Shown piece by piece: positions 1-12,794 of a stretch of 64,000 nucleotides of DNA. A program made the translations under genes and the position numbers. The notes under the pieces are model-generated. The model saw nothing but the letters and a program-made list of their open reading frames with translations, searched no databases and had not been told where the DNA came from. This stretch comes from Pseudeuparius sepicola (lineage: Eukaryota; Arthropoda; Insecta; Coleoptera; Anthribidae). Position 1 is the stretch's first letter. Each line of letters starts with the position of its first letter. Location of the stretch: NCBI GenBank assembly GCA_963920635.1, contig OY987299.1, forward strand, positions 116,313,373-116,377,372. Reading direction: 5' to 3'.

Positions 1-842
1 GTTATAAAAAAAATATTTTTTTGAAATTGGCTTTAAATAGCCTGGTACACGTTATACCGGCATAGGTTAGGATAAAACCTGTTAATATCACACCTTGAAC
101 AACCAGTGGCGTAGAAATATGTAATTTATTGAACCACCTTGTATAGCAATAAAATGTATTCAATTCCTTGTGTAAATTTTAATTTTAAACAAAAATGCCC
201 TATTGGCAATTTTTCGTATGTGTCATGGTTTTATGGCAAATTTGATTTGTTATATTATTTCGGGGTATTTCTGCAAATTATCTAAAAAATTTAACTTAAA
301 GTAGAAATAATGTGTTTGCTACTTTAAATAAAGCAACTTTTTCTAATAAACTTACCTATTTAAGGCTATACTTTTGAAAATACAGGGTCTAAAACATTTA
401 AGGAAGATACAATTAATGATACGCTCTGTATCTTGAAAAGTAAAACCTTGAATGGGTAAGTTTGTTGGGAAAAGTTACTGCATTTAAACTAAGGAACACA
501 TTTTTAAGTTAATTTTTCAGATATACCCCGAAATAATACGAAAAAATCCAATTTGCTGTGAAATCATGAAACATATGAACAAATGCTAAGAGAACGTTTT
601 TGTTTACAATTAAAATTTACATAAGAAAGTGGATATATTTTATTGATATACAAGGTGGTTCTCTTTTTTTAAGATTTATACTAATTACCCACTTCTACGC
701 CACTGGTTGTTCAAGGTGTTTTATATTACCACGTTCTATGCTAACCCATTATAACGTGTACCAAATATGACTCAAATATTTCAACTAGTTTGGTAAATAT
801 TCAATAAAGTCCACATATTTATTACAACTTTAACACCCTGTA
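1..842. mobile_element. Palindromic CAGGGTG-type element, left end outside the window
   Basis: The two halves are inverted copies of one another around a centre near position 400. The block GGTACACGTTATA at 44 returns reversed at 750-762, and both arms carry the motif AGTGGCGTAGAA next to TTCAAGGTGTT. The right end reads CACCCTGTA at 834-842, the terminus used by several other palindromes here. The left terminus is not in the window. No open frame resembles a transposase. This is a non-autonomous fold-back element; its superfamily cannot be assigned. Confidence 0.7.
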
Positions 843-2393
843 ACTTTTTTATAAGGCCTTAAAATGATATAGTTTACAGAAGAAAGAGCGGATATTGTTT
901 GGTTTTCTATCACCTGTTCAAGTGTCGCAGAATAAAACTGAATCACCCTGTACAGTTTAAACAATCACAAAACAATTTAAGGTTCCGTTCACACGTCACC
1001 GTATTGGCGCATAGTTTGGCTACTAAGTCTAACATCAAGAAGACAATATTAAGCAAAGCAACTAAAATTATGCACTTTTAAATTAGAGCTTCAATCATGT
1101 CGCCAGGTATATGAGGTGGTCGTGCCCGACCTACGGACACAAAGAAGGCGGTGGCCGGTCGAGCCAGCCGCCATCATTTAAAGTGCCTTATCGCGATCGC
1201 GGACCTAATTCAGCCCGACAGTCATTTGTCATTTCTGGTTTTATGCGTCGCACTTGGCCGTGCGACCGACTCTCCTCCGGCAAATGTGCCAACGAATTGC
1301 TCTTTAAGACCGCGCGAGTATAGGGATCTTCCAAATAAAGGTAAAGATCATTTGTTATGTAACTGGGTTTTTGTATATGTAAATAATAACGTATGCAAGT
1401 ATGCAAGCTAAAAGGTTTACTATAGTACCTCCTGCAAAAAGTTTACTTAAATTATTTACAGGGCGTGATGTATTTCTTTTTTGTTAATAGAAAATATGTT
1501 ATTTAATTACGTGAAAATGACCTATTAAATTTACCAACTAAAATACCCAGCCACCGTTTAAAAAAGATTATACCGAGTAAGGGAACATAAATATAGTATT
1601 TTTACTTATCCTTATTCATGTTAGTAACGTCTGAAGATGTAGAATTCACCAGATACTCCAAAGTTACTTACCTGAAACAAAGAAACATTATATGCATTAA
1701 CACAATCAACCAAAGTTATTTGATAATTATTTTTGTTTGCATTAGGCATAAACTCGTGCAACAAAATTTGAAATATAAAAATTAACTTAATGTTATTATA
1801 GAGATACATGGTACCCACATCGTTGACCGGTCGCAGAGCGAAACTTGAACAGCGGCAATTATAATGGCGGATATCAATTCGGTAGAACGCGATCAATTAA
1901 CGCGCTGGAGGACGGTTAATCCGGGGCACTCCGGGGGTGCCCGGATACCCGGAAATGGCGTCGTGCTTAATCACCCATCGCCGCGGTTTTGCACCACTGG
2001 AGTCAATGCTCACTGGGCAGTGGCAATGGAAGCAGATACACGATATATACTGCCAAGAAATTTACTATCCTCGTGGTAATGAGAATCGTTTTTTTTATCG
2101 GTTTTGTTGCGTTTTGATTTAGTTTAAAATCGCAGAAAAAAATGTTACCTGACAAAATAGGTTTCAAAATAATACTGGTATCAGGTGTGGGATAGTATAT
2201 TTTAGGAAATACTCTAAACTCAATTTATATTAATAAATGAATTAATTGGTATTAATAATGATAATTCACTAGTAGCAACCTTCATGATATAATCTTGACA
2301 ACAATAATCCGTTATGGCCAAAAACAACAACAACAAGATTGTCACATAGTAAGTTAAAATTTCATAATTCAAGCTTACGAATATACAGGGTGA
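843..2393. other. Non-coding stretch with two GC-richer islands
   Basis: I see no gene. An isolated CACCCTGTA end near 945 is probably a fragment of another palindromic element. Two GC-richer blocks, about 1,095-1,330 and 1,840-2,080, stand out from the AT-rich surroundings. The second contains a short hairpin of the CCGGGGCAC/GTGCCCGG type near 1,920-1,945. Neither block shows a convincing open frame with splice sites. Confidence 0.4.
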
Positions 2394-3632
2394 TTCAGTT
2401 CCGGTACTCAACATGGGTATCTCGGAAACCGTAACAGATACGCAGTCGGTCAAATGGAAGCAAACTTGCGCCTTTGGGCGCCTAACAATATGCCGTTGAG
2501 AAAGTTAAAATATTTTCATGGGTTGCCGAGATATTTAAGAAAAACCGAATTTTTGAAAATTAGATTTTATTTTTTTCTGGCGCCATTTGCGATATTATTG
2601 ATAAATAAATTATACTTTTTCATTGTAACTTTTTCTGGACTACATCTTGGTATTTTTAGATATTCGGGGCGACGTTTCGTTTTTGAGATAGAGGGATCAT
2701 CTTCATTTTTTTAAATACGGACCTGGATTTTTTTATTGCATATTTCGAAATGAATCGTTGTCCTGAGTACAACGATGTATGACACATGCATATTTTTTTC
2801 TCATTTTAGCTGCTAAAATGCACATTTACTAAGAAAACAATTAATAAGGTCCTGGACCATGCATTTTTCTCTTTTTTTTTCAAAGCTAGGTATTTCAATT
2901 ATAACAGTTGATCATTTTTTTTATACCTACTGGATTAATTAAACTCTATATTTGTCATATTTTGAAATTCTTTTTTATACGTTAGGTAAAATGTATCCCA
3001 TTATTATTAATAATTATTAATGTTGTTATTTAGCTAAAGTATTAAAAAAAAATTTCAAAATAATTACAAACATGGAGTATAATTAATCCAGTAGGTATTA
3101 AAATAATGATCACCTGTTGTAATTGGAACAGCTTTGAAAAAAAAGGAGAAAAATGCATAGTCCAGGACAGTATTAATTTTGTTCTTAGTAAATGTGCATT
3201 TTAGCAGCTAAAACGAGAAAAAATATGCATGTGTCATACATCGTTGTACTCAGAACAACGATTCATTTCGAAATATGCAATAAAAAAAACCCGGTCCGTA
3301 TTAAAAAAAATGAAGATGATTAATCTATCTCAAAAACGAAACGTCGCCCCGAAAATCTACAAATACCATAACGTAGTCCAGAAAAAATTGCAATAAAAAA
3401 GTATGATTTATTTTTCAATATTATATCAAATGGCGCCAGAAAAAAATAAAATCTAATTTTCAAAAATTCGGTTTTTCTTAAATATCTCAGCAACCCATGA
3501 AAATATTTTAACTTTCTCAACGGCATATTGTTAGGCGCCCAAAGGCGCAAGTTTGCCTCCATTTGACCGACTTCGTATCTGTTACGGTTTCCAAGATCCC
3601 CATGTTGAGCACAGGAACTGAATCACCCTGTA
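2394..3632. mobile_element. Palindromic CAGGGTG-type element, complete
   Basis: The ends are TACAGGGTGATTCAGTTCC at 2,394 and its reverse complement, with small differences, ending at 3,632. The arms are near-identical inverted copies, so the same 50-residue translation (starting MEANLRLWAPNN) appears on the plus strand at 2,454 and the minus strand at 3,562. The centre lies near 3,010. TA stands at both outer edges, but a target duplication longer than TA is not evident. The arms' shared frame is a symmetry effect and not evidence for a gene. Confidence 0.85.
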
Positions 3633-5512
3633 TTGAAGCACCCAGAGGGTGGTGAAAGATGAAAGATTTTAAAATCTGAAAAATATATAAAACTAAACGA
3701 TAATTTTCAAGGAATCGGAAATTGTTCAGAATTAATAGATAAGCAAAGATTTCAATTTTTGGACCAAACTGCCTACTTTTATATTTTTTAATGTAGTGGG
3801 AATCGACCGTAAAGGTGATGTACTTTTTTTCTTTATTTACTTGTTACTTGCTTACATATTATGTTTCAATCGTGCTAGATTATCTTCAGAACATTCATTT
3901 ATAATTTTGGGGATATTTTTGTTTACAATTTTTGCAAAACATTCAAAGAGCATTTATTCATTTTCAACATTTTAGCGCCATTATTAAAACTATTAAACAA
4001 CAATGTAAGCCGATTAGTTGGAAAATAGAGAATCTAGTATAACTTTTAGTCCTAAACAACTTTCCTTCGCTGCACCTTTTCGTATTCTTAAAAATTAACG
4101 ACATTTTGTTCTAACCTATAATTTGCAAAGTTAAAATGTTTTGGACGCCTTGAATATGGAATATTAGCTGAGTGCATGCCAATACTTTTTATCGATAATG
4201 ATTTTCTCCAGTTCAACGACCTTTAAGCGTATAAAATAATAATTTCAATCAAAAGACAAAAAGAATTACTTTCAAATTTTAATTTTGGAATTAAAATACG
4301 ACAAATAATTATGTCTTACAATCCTTCAGACTCGATACTAAGTTAAGGTGTAAGCTCGGGTATAAGTGTTGGCTTTTACATAAAATTGTTTGCAAAATAT
4401 TTGTTGTGCCTTAAGGAAATTTCAACAATGGCTCTGAGAGTCTCGGTGTGGCTTTGTCTTCGCTAAGACTAAAAATACAAGAAGGGTATTTTTGGTGTCA
4501 GGTGTGGGGTTGGCCTAAAAAAATTGTTGACTATTTATTAAGAGGTTACAAGGCTAATATTACATTGACATTCCGATTGTGGCATAAATGGCATGTCAGT
4601 TGCCACTTTCACAAGTTTCATCATTGAAAGTTGAACGTGTCCGATTTTTCGAGGTTTTTACGTTGCGTTTCTGTAACATGGTTTATTCAAATCAGTGCCG
4701 ATCTAATAGACATATAAATGAAAAAAAAAAACAGGCTGCTGCTGAATATTGAAGACAGAGAAATATCAAGTTTGCAGTGTGCGCGAATTGAAGATTATTA
4801 TTTTTATTATATTATATTATTATTTATTAACAAAGAAGGAAAAGTGATAATAAATTCAAAAGAAAATTTTCGGTGTTTATTAATATACTTCATGCTTTTT
4901 AATAAAGTTTTCTGTTTGATATTATTTATACGCTTCCAAATTTGATATAACTTCAATTTCTGGTCTCTACGGGTACCCTAGGTGAAGTATTTTTTTTTCA
5001 AAAGCCAAATAACGACCTTCCTAAGTCCATTTTGACACAATTTCTTTAAACGGGACAGTTTTTGAAAAACTACAGTTTTTCTAAATGTTTGATAACAGTT
5101 ATGTCCAAAAAGATTTGTGTCCTTAAAATCGTCCATTCTGTTTTAATAAGGCAACTCGAAAGCCATGGTTTTGTAATTTGAAATAAATATCATTATCCTA
5201 CTCCTGAATGCGGAGTGTCACGGGATTCCCACTTTTCGCAAAGCCTAAATACCAGGAGGCCCACCTTCCGTTACAGCGTTGTCTCGACAGGCCCACCCTA
5301 GGATAGGACGCGGTTGTGTTGCACAGATGATCTCTACGCCCCAGAAGTGCCGACAAGTAGGCTTGAAGAGAATTAGGAGTGCTGGGATTTAGAAGTCGCG
5401 GTAGATGGGCGTCGCGTAGCGCACTAGACGAATATTGGTCATTGTCGATCATTGTGATGCTGGGATCAACATTCGTGATATTTACTATAAATATTTTATC
5501 TAAGCATTTCTA
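3633..5512. other. AT-rich stretch without a gene; GC-richer block at about 5,200-5,460
   Basis: I see no supported gene. An isolated copy of GTGTCAGGTGTGGGG at about 4,498 matches the terminus of the MITE that begins at 5,513, so a relative probably ends here. The block at 5,198-5,460 is clearly GC-richer and open on the minus strand for 84 codons, but its translation resembles no family I recognise and has no splice or start context. It may be a short retroposon or a single-copy island. Confidence 0.35.
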
Positions 5513-6029
5513 GTGTCACGTGTGGGATGACCACACTAAGAAAAGAAGAACGATGAATGTATAGCATAATAATAATTGACAGCGCTTATACAGATACAGG
5601 GCGACAGGAAAATGAGGGATAAGACCTTCAGTACGATGTGGAGAAAGCAAAAATTAGTTTAAAAAAATCCATCTTGACTGTTCTTCAAGATAGCAAAAAC
5701 TGAAATGAAAAATTTTATATGAAGGTGGCAGTATAATGCACTTAAAGTGATACATATTTCTGGGTAAGAGTATTTTTCTGAAATAATGAAACTTTCAAAA
5801 GTGCACAAAAATAAAGAGTTCTCAACTTTACTCAGGAATGGTCAATATTATTTTTCTAACCAAATGTTAAACAAGAATATCATGTTTTCCAAATGGGCCT
5901 TCTGGGGTTCAAGATGTGACGTTTCAGTTTTTAGATCTACTGGCAATTCAATTTCCCGCTTATTCTGTGTGAAGAGATTTCGCGGCCTGATAGGCATTCA
6001 ATTTTATTTAGTCATCCCACACCTGACAC
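5513..6029. mobile_element. MITE with GTGTCAGGTGTGGGATGA-type inverted ends
   Basis: An 18-bp terminus starting at 5,513 (GTGTCACGTGTGGGATGA) is repeated inverted at 6,012-6,029 with one mismatch. That defines a 517-bp element without coding capacity. Single ends of the same family occur at about 2,179, 4,498 and 7,574. No unambiguous target duplication was found, so the superfamily is open. Confidence 0.55.
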
Positions 6030-6111
6030 CATAAATATTTTGGTTTTCCTGTAGAGACAACTACAACTTATTATTGAACAACTTATCCGCATTTTTATAA
6101 TCTACCTATAA

Positions 6112-7436
6112 TACAGGATGACCGTATTTCGAGTCTGGTTATCTTAAGAGATACGAGGTCGGTTAAATTGCGGAATTTGATGCTGAGTAACATGGTAAAA
6201 AAAATTTTGGCTGACCCTCGTTTTGAAAATAATGCGAAAAAACTGAAAATTGTCGTTTTGGTTTTTAATTTTTTAAACGAAAACGAAGGGGGTTGGACAT
6301 TTCTAAGTTAAACATTATTAAGGCACTTTTTTATAAATATGACCTCGCTTTTTTGTCGCCTCCCTGTACAAAGATATGACGATCAACTTTTATTTTTCTC
6401 ATAAGCGCCGTATTATATTTTTGCATTTTATAAAAAAAATTCTGGTTAAAATGGTATGTCACACATTATGTTTTACTTTGTTTTCCTTGCGGTAATATCA
6501 AATTAACCGTTTTTGCATAGAGTGCCTTGGAAACATAAGCCCCATAATATTTGACGTGTTTGCATATAGTGCCTTGGAAATATAAGCCTAGTTACCCACT
6601 GTTGGGAAGTGTGCTTTGGAATATTCTTTAAAGATTCAGTAAAAATTCAGTTAAAATAGTAAATTTATTAATTAAATAAATCATAAACATACCACGAAAA
6701 TATGGTTATTTATTATTGTCATTTGCCATATAACACATTAACACTAAAAAAGTCAAACTGGAAACAGAAGAAAAACAAAAAGCTAGAGGAGTAGACAATC
6801 CTATTTTACAATATAATGTCCAATTTGTCCTCCTTGTCCATCAAGGCACAATGCAGCACGTTTCCTTAAATTGTTTATGGCTCGTCTAATATCCCTCCAT
6901 CGTAATTTATACTTGAGGAATAATAAATGTGAATCATGTGAAAATTACATTTTTTTAGTAAAATAAAGTATCCGTGACACTTAAAATTGTACTGAACTAT
7001 CAAACGTTATGGGGCTTATGTTTCCAAGGCATTCTATGCAAAAACGTCAAACATTATGGGGCTTATGTTTCGAAGGCACTATGCAAAAACGACTAATTTG
7101 ATATTACGGCAAGAAAACAAACTAAAACATAATATGTGACATATAATTATTTTAACCAGAAAAAAATCTTCTTTTCTAAAATGCAAAAATTCAATATGGC
7201 GCCCATGAGAAAAATAAAAGTTGATCGTCATATCTTTGTCCAAGGAGGCGACAAAAAAATGCGATATTTAAATTCCGACGATTTTCAGTTTTTTCAAAAC
7301 GAGAAGGGCCAGCCAAAATTTTTTTACCATGTTACTCAGCATCAAAATCCGCAACTTTGCCCCAATTTAACCGACCTCGTATCTATTAAGATAACCAAGA
7401 ACCCCATGCATAGACTCGAAATAGGGTCACCCTGTA
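6112..7436. mobile_element. Palindromic CAGGGTG-type element, 1.3 kb
   Basis: The left end (TACAGGATGACC at 6,112) and right end (GGGTCACCCTGTA, ending 7,436) are inverted copies. The arms stay similar inward for several hundred bases, including the block GTGCCTTGGAAACATAAGCC near 6,520 and its inverse near 7,015. Unlike the other palindromes, its unpaired centre (about 6,600-7,000) keeps a readable transposase-like tail on the minus strand. Confidence 0.8.
6801..6926 (-). pseudogene. Possible transposase C-terminal remnant inside a palindromic element
   Basis: The minus strand reads about 41 codons ending in TAG. The segment RRAINNLRKRAALCL is followed by GGQIGH and then a stop. A helical R..I.N.RKR..LC stretch with a GG.xxH ending just before the stop resembles, from memory, the C-terminus of Tc1/mariner-like transposases carried by insect fold-back elements. 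No catalytic DDE residues are present, and the frame is closed further upstream. It sits at the centre of the 6,112-7,436 element, where a lost internal gene would be expected. The family assignment is inference. Confidence 0.35.
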
Positions 7437-8699
7437 TATCAGAGAATAATAGTGAGAACAAAATAAAAAAATAAATAAATAGATAAAATGAAATAACGAA
7501 GTAATATAAATTTAGTTCCAGCTGAAAGGATAAAATAGAATTATTCGTATCACACAATATTCCAATCAAATTCTGGTGTCAGGTGTGGGGTCACCACAAT
7601 TCCTAACAAATGTGTTTAAGTGTTAAGAAAATATACAACTGGTAGAAACGTTACAATTCATTTGTTTGAATTACCCAAAATGAAACAGTGAATTCCATGT
7701 AACCAATTTTGTTAGTAGTTAATTGATTCTCCTAGCTATTAATTTCGGTACGAATTTTAACGGGATGCGGGCAGGGCAAAGTGTGTGTTTCTCCTAAAAA
7801 TCAGATAAAACTCATTGTTTCGTGACAAGCGGGCCGCACAATGCAGCGTTTTAATTATATTTAACTTGCTCAAATAAATAAATTTAAATGGAAAGCCGCG
7901 TCGCGTAAAATTCGATTCTGCGGCGCCAGAAATATTGCCGCAAATTGCGTTTCCAAATTACAAGCACTAATCGGAAATGAATGGAAACTTGCACGCGGGC
8001 CAGTGCCCATCTTCCTAATTAACTTTTAAATCCGAAAAAAAAACTGGAAATCCCGACACCGGCGATAGGGGGAATAAAAATATGATGATTGAGGCAAATA
8101 TGACTTATCTTTAGAAATGTTGTTTGTTTAAGAGACCACTGGATGTTGAAATTCAAGCCGCTGAACTGAAATTTGGCACTGCTATGTTTTTCGGGATGAA
8201 GAATCAGCTGAGGATGTCAATTTATAGATATCTCAGAGAGGGCGTCACTTGGGCTGTAGTACGAAGTCTTCCGGTTTTCGAGATATTGACCTTTTTTTTA
8301 ATAACACACATTCTCTGTTGGGAGCTTTTAAAGCAATAATCAGAGGCAAATAATGAAAGAAGAAATGACGCGAAACGTGTTTAAGTATTTCTGATAATCG
8401 CATTAATAGCACAAAACAAAGGATTTGTGAAATTACAAAAAAATTGTCAATATTTCGAAAACAGTAAAGTCATGCCCCGTTTCGAGCTTGCGCTATCGTC
8501 GCATCTACTTCATTCGAAGTATCACTGCCACGGCTACAACTATGTCATTCCAAATCCTTGACCCAGGCCAAATATTTGAACCGTTCAGCGTATAAATTGG
8601 CTTTAGTTTATTATAAAAATAAACGAACTAGCCACACTATTTATATAGTAAATTGTTGGTAACTTATTTTTTATTTCGTTAAGTATACATTATATTCTT
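7437..8699. other. Gene-free stretch with a GC-richer island and a TE fragment
   Basis: The block at about 7,740-8,080 is GC-richer than its flanks, apparently single-copy and rich in AATTA-type cores. The block at 8,100-8,330 reads like the interior of a CAGGGTG-type palindrome (a phrase around TTCGAGATATTGACC), but neither terminus is present. No coding signal was found. Confidence 0.4.
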
Positions 8700-9290
8700 A
8701 CAGAAGAGGCACTGCCTCCTCTGCCGAGCCGCCACTGCTCAATAGTCATTGGCGGCTCGGGAGTTAATGCATAGGAGGGGCTACGTTTGAAAAAGAAAAA
8801 AGAACACACTAGTGCGGTCAATTAAAAAAATAGGTCAGTACCGAGGTGGGTACCTACGTCCGGCATGGGCTTTTTTTATTTTTTGTTTTAGTAATAATTA
8901 AATATTTTTGTATAATTAATATAAAAACCCACAAAACAATAATTCCCGTTTTTCATGTACCTAAATAACTATTTCTTGACGCCAAACTTCCAGCATTTCA
9001 TTTTGCACCGTTTTTGATGTACCTTTGAATATAATACTGTATAACTTTTTAAAATGTTCTTTCATGATAGAATCTAACTTGGATGAAAAATCCACTAGTT
9101 ATGGAAAAATACCACGATTCTGAGAGTCTTATTTTTAATAATGTTTTGCCAGTACGACGAATTTAATTGAGCGACAATACTAACCTTGCCTAAAAATGCT
9201 AGTTCTGTAGAGGAATTCGTGTGCCGAACAGAAAGCTATATAATATATGCTTTAAATCTTTGAATCCTATTCTAGCCCATGTCTTATGGT
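8700..9290. repeat. Dispersed repeat, copy 1; second copy inverted at 14,020-14,335
   Basis: Segments near 8,760-8,870 and 9,190-9,285 recur in reverse orientation at 14,020-14,335. Examples are the CCCATGTC/GACATGGG junction, GCTAGTTCTG, and the GGTACC-rich block. A perfect 11-bp stem (CCGAGCCGCCA at 8,724-8,734 with its inverse at 8,750-8,760) with a 15-nt loop lies at one edge. A related fragment with GAGCCGCCACTG occurs near 11,123. Confidence 0.55.
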
Positions 9291-11086
9291 TGCGATAATT
9301 TTAAATCTATAGTTGGTCTCTCAAGAGTTTTTATTTCAACTTTTCGGTCGATGAACGACCTAAAAAGTTACCTTTCAAAATGTCCTGCACACTATTTCTC
9401 GGTTTGTTTATGTATTACCAGTAGAACATTAACATTACACAAGGTGAGATCGCGAGGCACGTTCAGAAGACGAATCATGCGGTAACACAGAGACCAGACG
9501 CGGCGGCCGCGGCGCTGAACTAAAAAGCTAAATCCTTCAGTTCGGCGAAAAGATGGAGCATCTGGGAATGGGCCAATCGCGGAGAGGTGTCGTATAATTG
9601 ACAACATTGTCGTCAATAGCGATCGGAGTAGGGAGAGATAGAAGGCCGCTAATAGGGAAGTTTCCTGTAATCGAATTTCGAGATAAAATGCTAATCAGCG
9701 GGTGAAGTATCACCAAATTACACTACTAGCACATATAACTTTCCTCAAAAGTGTTGCATTAATTAATAATTTGAAAATAAAATGATTTTTTAAATTTTCA
9801 TTCAGAAATAAAAATAATTGGACATTGTGAAATATCCTTCAGCTGACAGTCTGACAGGGGACATCAACATAACCAGGAAATCCAAACTTCGGACAGTTTT
9901 GTTTTTGATGATAGCTTGTGTCGTAGAAACATATTGTTTATTATTATCTTCCAGTCTAAACAATAATAAAGAAGAGGAAGGCAGGAGTATAAAGGATTAA
10001 TTTTTCTACTTACTGTGGGGAAAGGTAGGTAGGAAATCCCAGATTAAATTATCTTAATGTAATTAATTTATTGGGTTTACAGCTTAGGTATATATTTATC
10101 GTTTACAGGTACAAGTTTATCAGTATTATAGGTATTCTTGCAGTGTGCATACGTTGTATTAGTAAGAGATTTCTGGTAAAATAAAAAATAGGCCCTAGTT
10201 TCTTTTTATCTGGCGCAGTGGGCACTGTCACAAACATTTTGTTAGTATTATCAGACGTAGGTATTTGTGCAATAGCTAACAAAGCACTTTTCCGTCATTG
10301 TGAAGAAATACACTCAAATATAACTCCTTTCGATGATTCTCAGTATTCTTCGTCGTCGAAATAGTCCACACTAACAGTGGTGTGCACTGTCGAACGTCAA
10401 GCGTTTATTTACTCAGTTGTCAGATTTAATCGGGGTATGATATTAGAAAGATGCTTTATGTTTATTTTAGTTATACCAATCCTAAATTATTTCACTTTCA
10501 TGTCACAACAGAGCAGGTATTCTAAATATGAAATTATATTATGAAAAATCGATTATACATATTATTAAAAAGTAAAATATAGCTAATGAAATAGGTATCA
10601 TAGTTGAATCTGCGCGAAAACGCACAGCCTGACAACAGTGGAATTTCTAATCTAACAGTGGAACTTCTAATCTGGGCATCGTTCTGTGACATGCTTCACA
10701 GCGGTTTACGGCATAACCGATGCAGCCAAGTTGGAAGAGGAAGAGATCGCAGAGTATGTTTACATAGGGAAAAACCTTGATATAACTATTGTGACGTAAA
10801 TTTTTAAAAATCGCTCAAATTGGCGGGAAAACAGAAAGTGGATTTTCTCTCTAACAAGGCTGTAAAATAGCAAATTACATATACTACGATATTGTTGAAG
10901 GTAAAAAGAATCCATTGGCACTAAATTTGAAAAACCGTAAACTTCCCTATTCCCTACGAAGATGCATTCCAAATATGATATACTGGGTGTATCGTGATCG
11001 TGATTCCGAGCATTCCCGCGAAGTGTCTAGTTAAATTGCGAACTCTAACTGTACGTTATCGGTTGTTTGCGGGCGTATTTTCTACT

Positions 11087-11103
11087 GGGGGGGGGGGGGG
11101 GGG
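11087..11103 (+). repeat. Poly-G tract, 17 consecutive G
   Basis: Seventeen G residues stand in a row, followed by TGTAGCCCCACAGCCCC. This matches the end region of the repeat seen at 8,700-8,760, so the tract probably marks an element edge. It could form a G-quadruplex and is prone to length errors. Confidence 0.9.
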
Positions 11104-11224
11104 TGTAGCCCCACAGCCCCTATGGATGAGCCGCCACTGTCAATAGTCATATTTATTTTTATCAGTTTACTCAAATTATTATAAGAAGTCCTTACTGGGA
11201 CTGTCAATTGGTAATTTCGCCATC

Positions 11225-11770
11225 CTAAGTTGGCATTAATGCAGCAACCGGGTCATAAGTCCAGGTCAGTAACGAGCTCATTTGCACAATGAATAACTAC
11301 TAATAACACGAACAAGAACAACACAGATAACGGTAAAACTCACGAAACGTACAAAATCCGCGAATATTTTCACTGCCCAAAGTTTGAACCCTTTTGAACG
11401 ATCCGGAAAACCTTCACAGTCACTTCACAACACCGAAATAAGATAGACTCTGTCGCAAGTAGGTGATTATACCAAAAATACCAAAATGAAAGTGTTTCCA
11501 TGACGTTTGAAATTATTATTAAAATGAGTTGTAATCATAGTTATTTTTATTTGTAGCAGTATAATCGTGATTGCAATAGGGTTTTTATTTTATTATGTTC
11601 TTTTTTCGTATCACTTGGGTAACTTTTCACATCAGAAATCAATGAGTGGCGTCATTAACTGGTTGAAACACATATACCAATGCTATATCCATGGTTAACA
11701 GAAAATTCCTAGGGATTTTGTGGAGAATGTCATCTGACAAAATCGGGACTTCTTACAGTAATCGGGGTAT
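11225..11770 (+). repeat. Dispersed repeat, copy 1; inverted copy at 35,320-36,180
   Basis: Two blocks recur inverted 24 kb away. The one at about 11,375-11,470 (around TTTGAACCCTTTTGAACG and GGAAAACC) matches 36,000-36,110. The one at about 11,690-11,765 (around CATGGTTAACAGAAAATTCC and GATTTTGTGGAGAATG) matches 35,335-35,420. The second copy has about 360 bp more between the blocks. No coding signature is seen. Confidence 0.6.
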
Positions 11771-12423
11771 ACCCAAAAAATTATTCAAAATCACCATGTT
11801 GCTTATCTTTATTTTACACATAAGTTACTGTATTACGCTAACATTATTGCACTAATTGCGTGTGTTTTAGCGATATTGTGTAGTCAGTAGGTACATACCT
11901 ACTTATTAACTATTTTAGTATTAACTCGATTTAATAATCCTGTGAAAGAAACCGCCTCATACTTTCAGGTATTTTCTCCAAAGTGGCCATACTCTCCGCG
12001 TATTTGCATTTTTCATTTCGACATGTTATGGAAAAATGAAGAATAGGAAACCCCACCATTAAAGAAAAGAATTATGCTCGAAATTGCTCAGTCCATCTTG
12101 CCCAAGTTTCGCTGTCAGCCCAAGACAGCTCGCTAATGAGACAATTTAGTTTTTTTTTCGCGCAAATAAGCGACTGCACTTCCAAAATACCGTCCGTTAA
12201 TTTACAAGCGCTGAAACGGAGATCGACGCTGATAATTAGTTGCGAGTATCCAGCTTTAATTTCGCAGATGTCATGCTTAGGCGGTTTTTAATTAAAGTTA
12301 GGTGCGGCCGAGATGCGCAGATAGCCGGCGCTGTTTGCATATCTCGGCGCATCTAGACGACGCCCGGTGGAGATAGAGGTAAAAAGTGGCCGTCGGTTTC
12401 CGAGAAAAAGTCGGTGGGACCCC

Positions 12424-12794
12424 AACGATATACAGGGTGGTCCAACTTTTATGGATAAAATTTATCGAAATCCTAACGGCTTTCGATTCAATTTTTTTAT
12501 GTTTTCTTTAATTTCTCCTAAAGGAAGACGGTTAAGGCAAACATATTTGGTACAGTTTAGACACTCATTAAATACTATAAATTAAAAATAACTCAGCCCA
12601 TCTACTTCCACCAATGCCGGAGAGACGGGGGTCAACCATAATATTTTTTAATAAAAAAATGGTACGCCACTGGAAAAATTAACTTTTTGCCTAAGTTGAA
12701 ATAAAAAGTCTTGGGAGACCAACTCCAGATTTACAATTATCTTAACCAGATAAAGTTGCAAGTCGCAATTTTACGCGACACTTTTCTAGAAATA
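12424..12794 (+). repeat. Partial direct duplicate of the arm of the next palindromic element
   Basis: It starts with TACAGGGTGGTCCAAC and carries the block CTACTTCCACCAATGCCGG, which recurs directly near 13,037 and inverted near 13,735. It corresponds to one arm of the 12,795-13,973 element and abuts that element's left end. Confidence 0.6.

Larger units (their letters stand above)
9291..12423. other. Gene-free stretch with GC islands
   Basis: I see no supported gene. GC-richer blocks occur at about 9,440-9,690 and 12,100-12,370; the latter contains AATTA cores and alternates with AT-rich DNA. A tandem duplication of about 19 bp (AACAGTGGAAYTTCTAATCT) lies near 10,635-10,675. The dispersed repeat and the poly-G tract in this stretch are listed separately. 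Confidence 0.4.
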
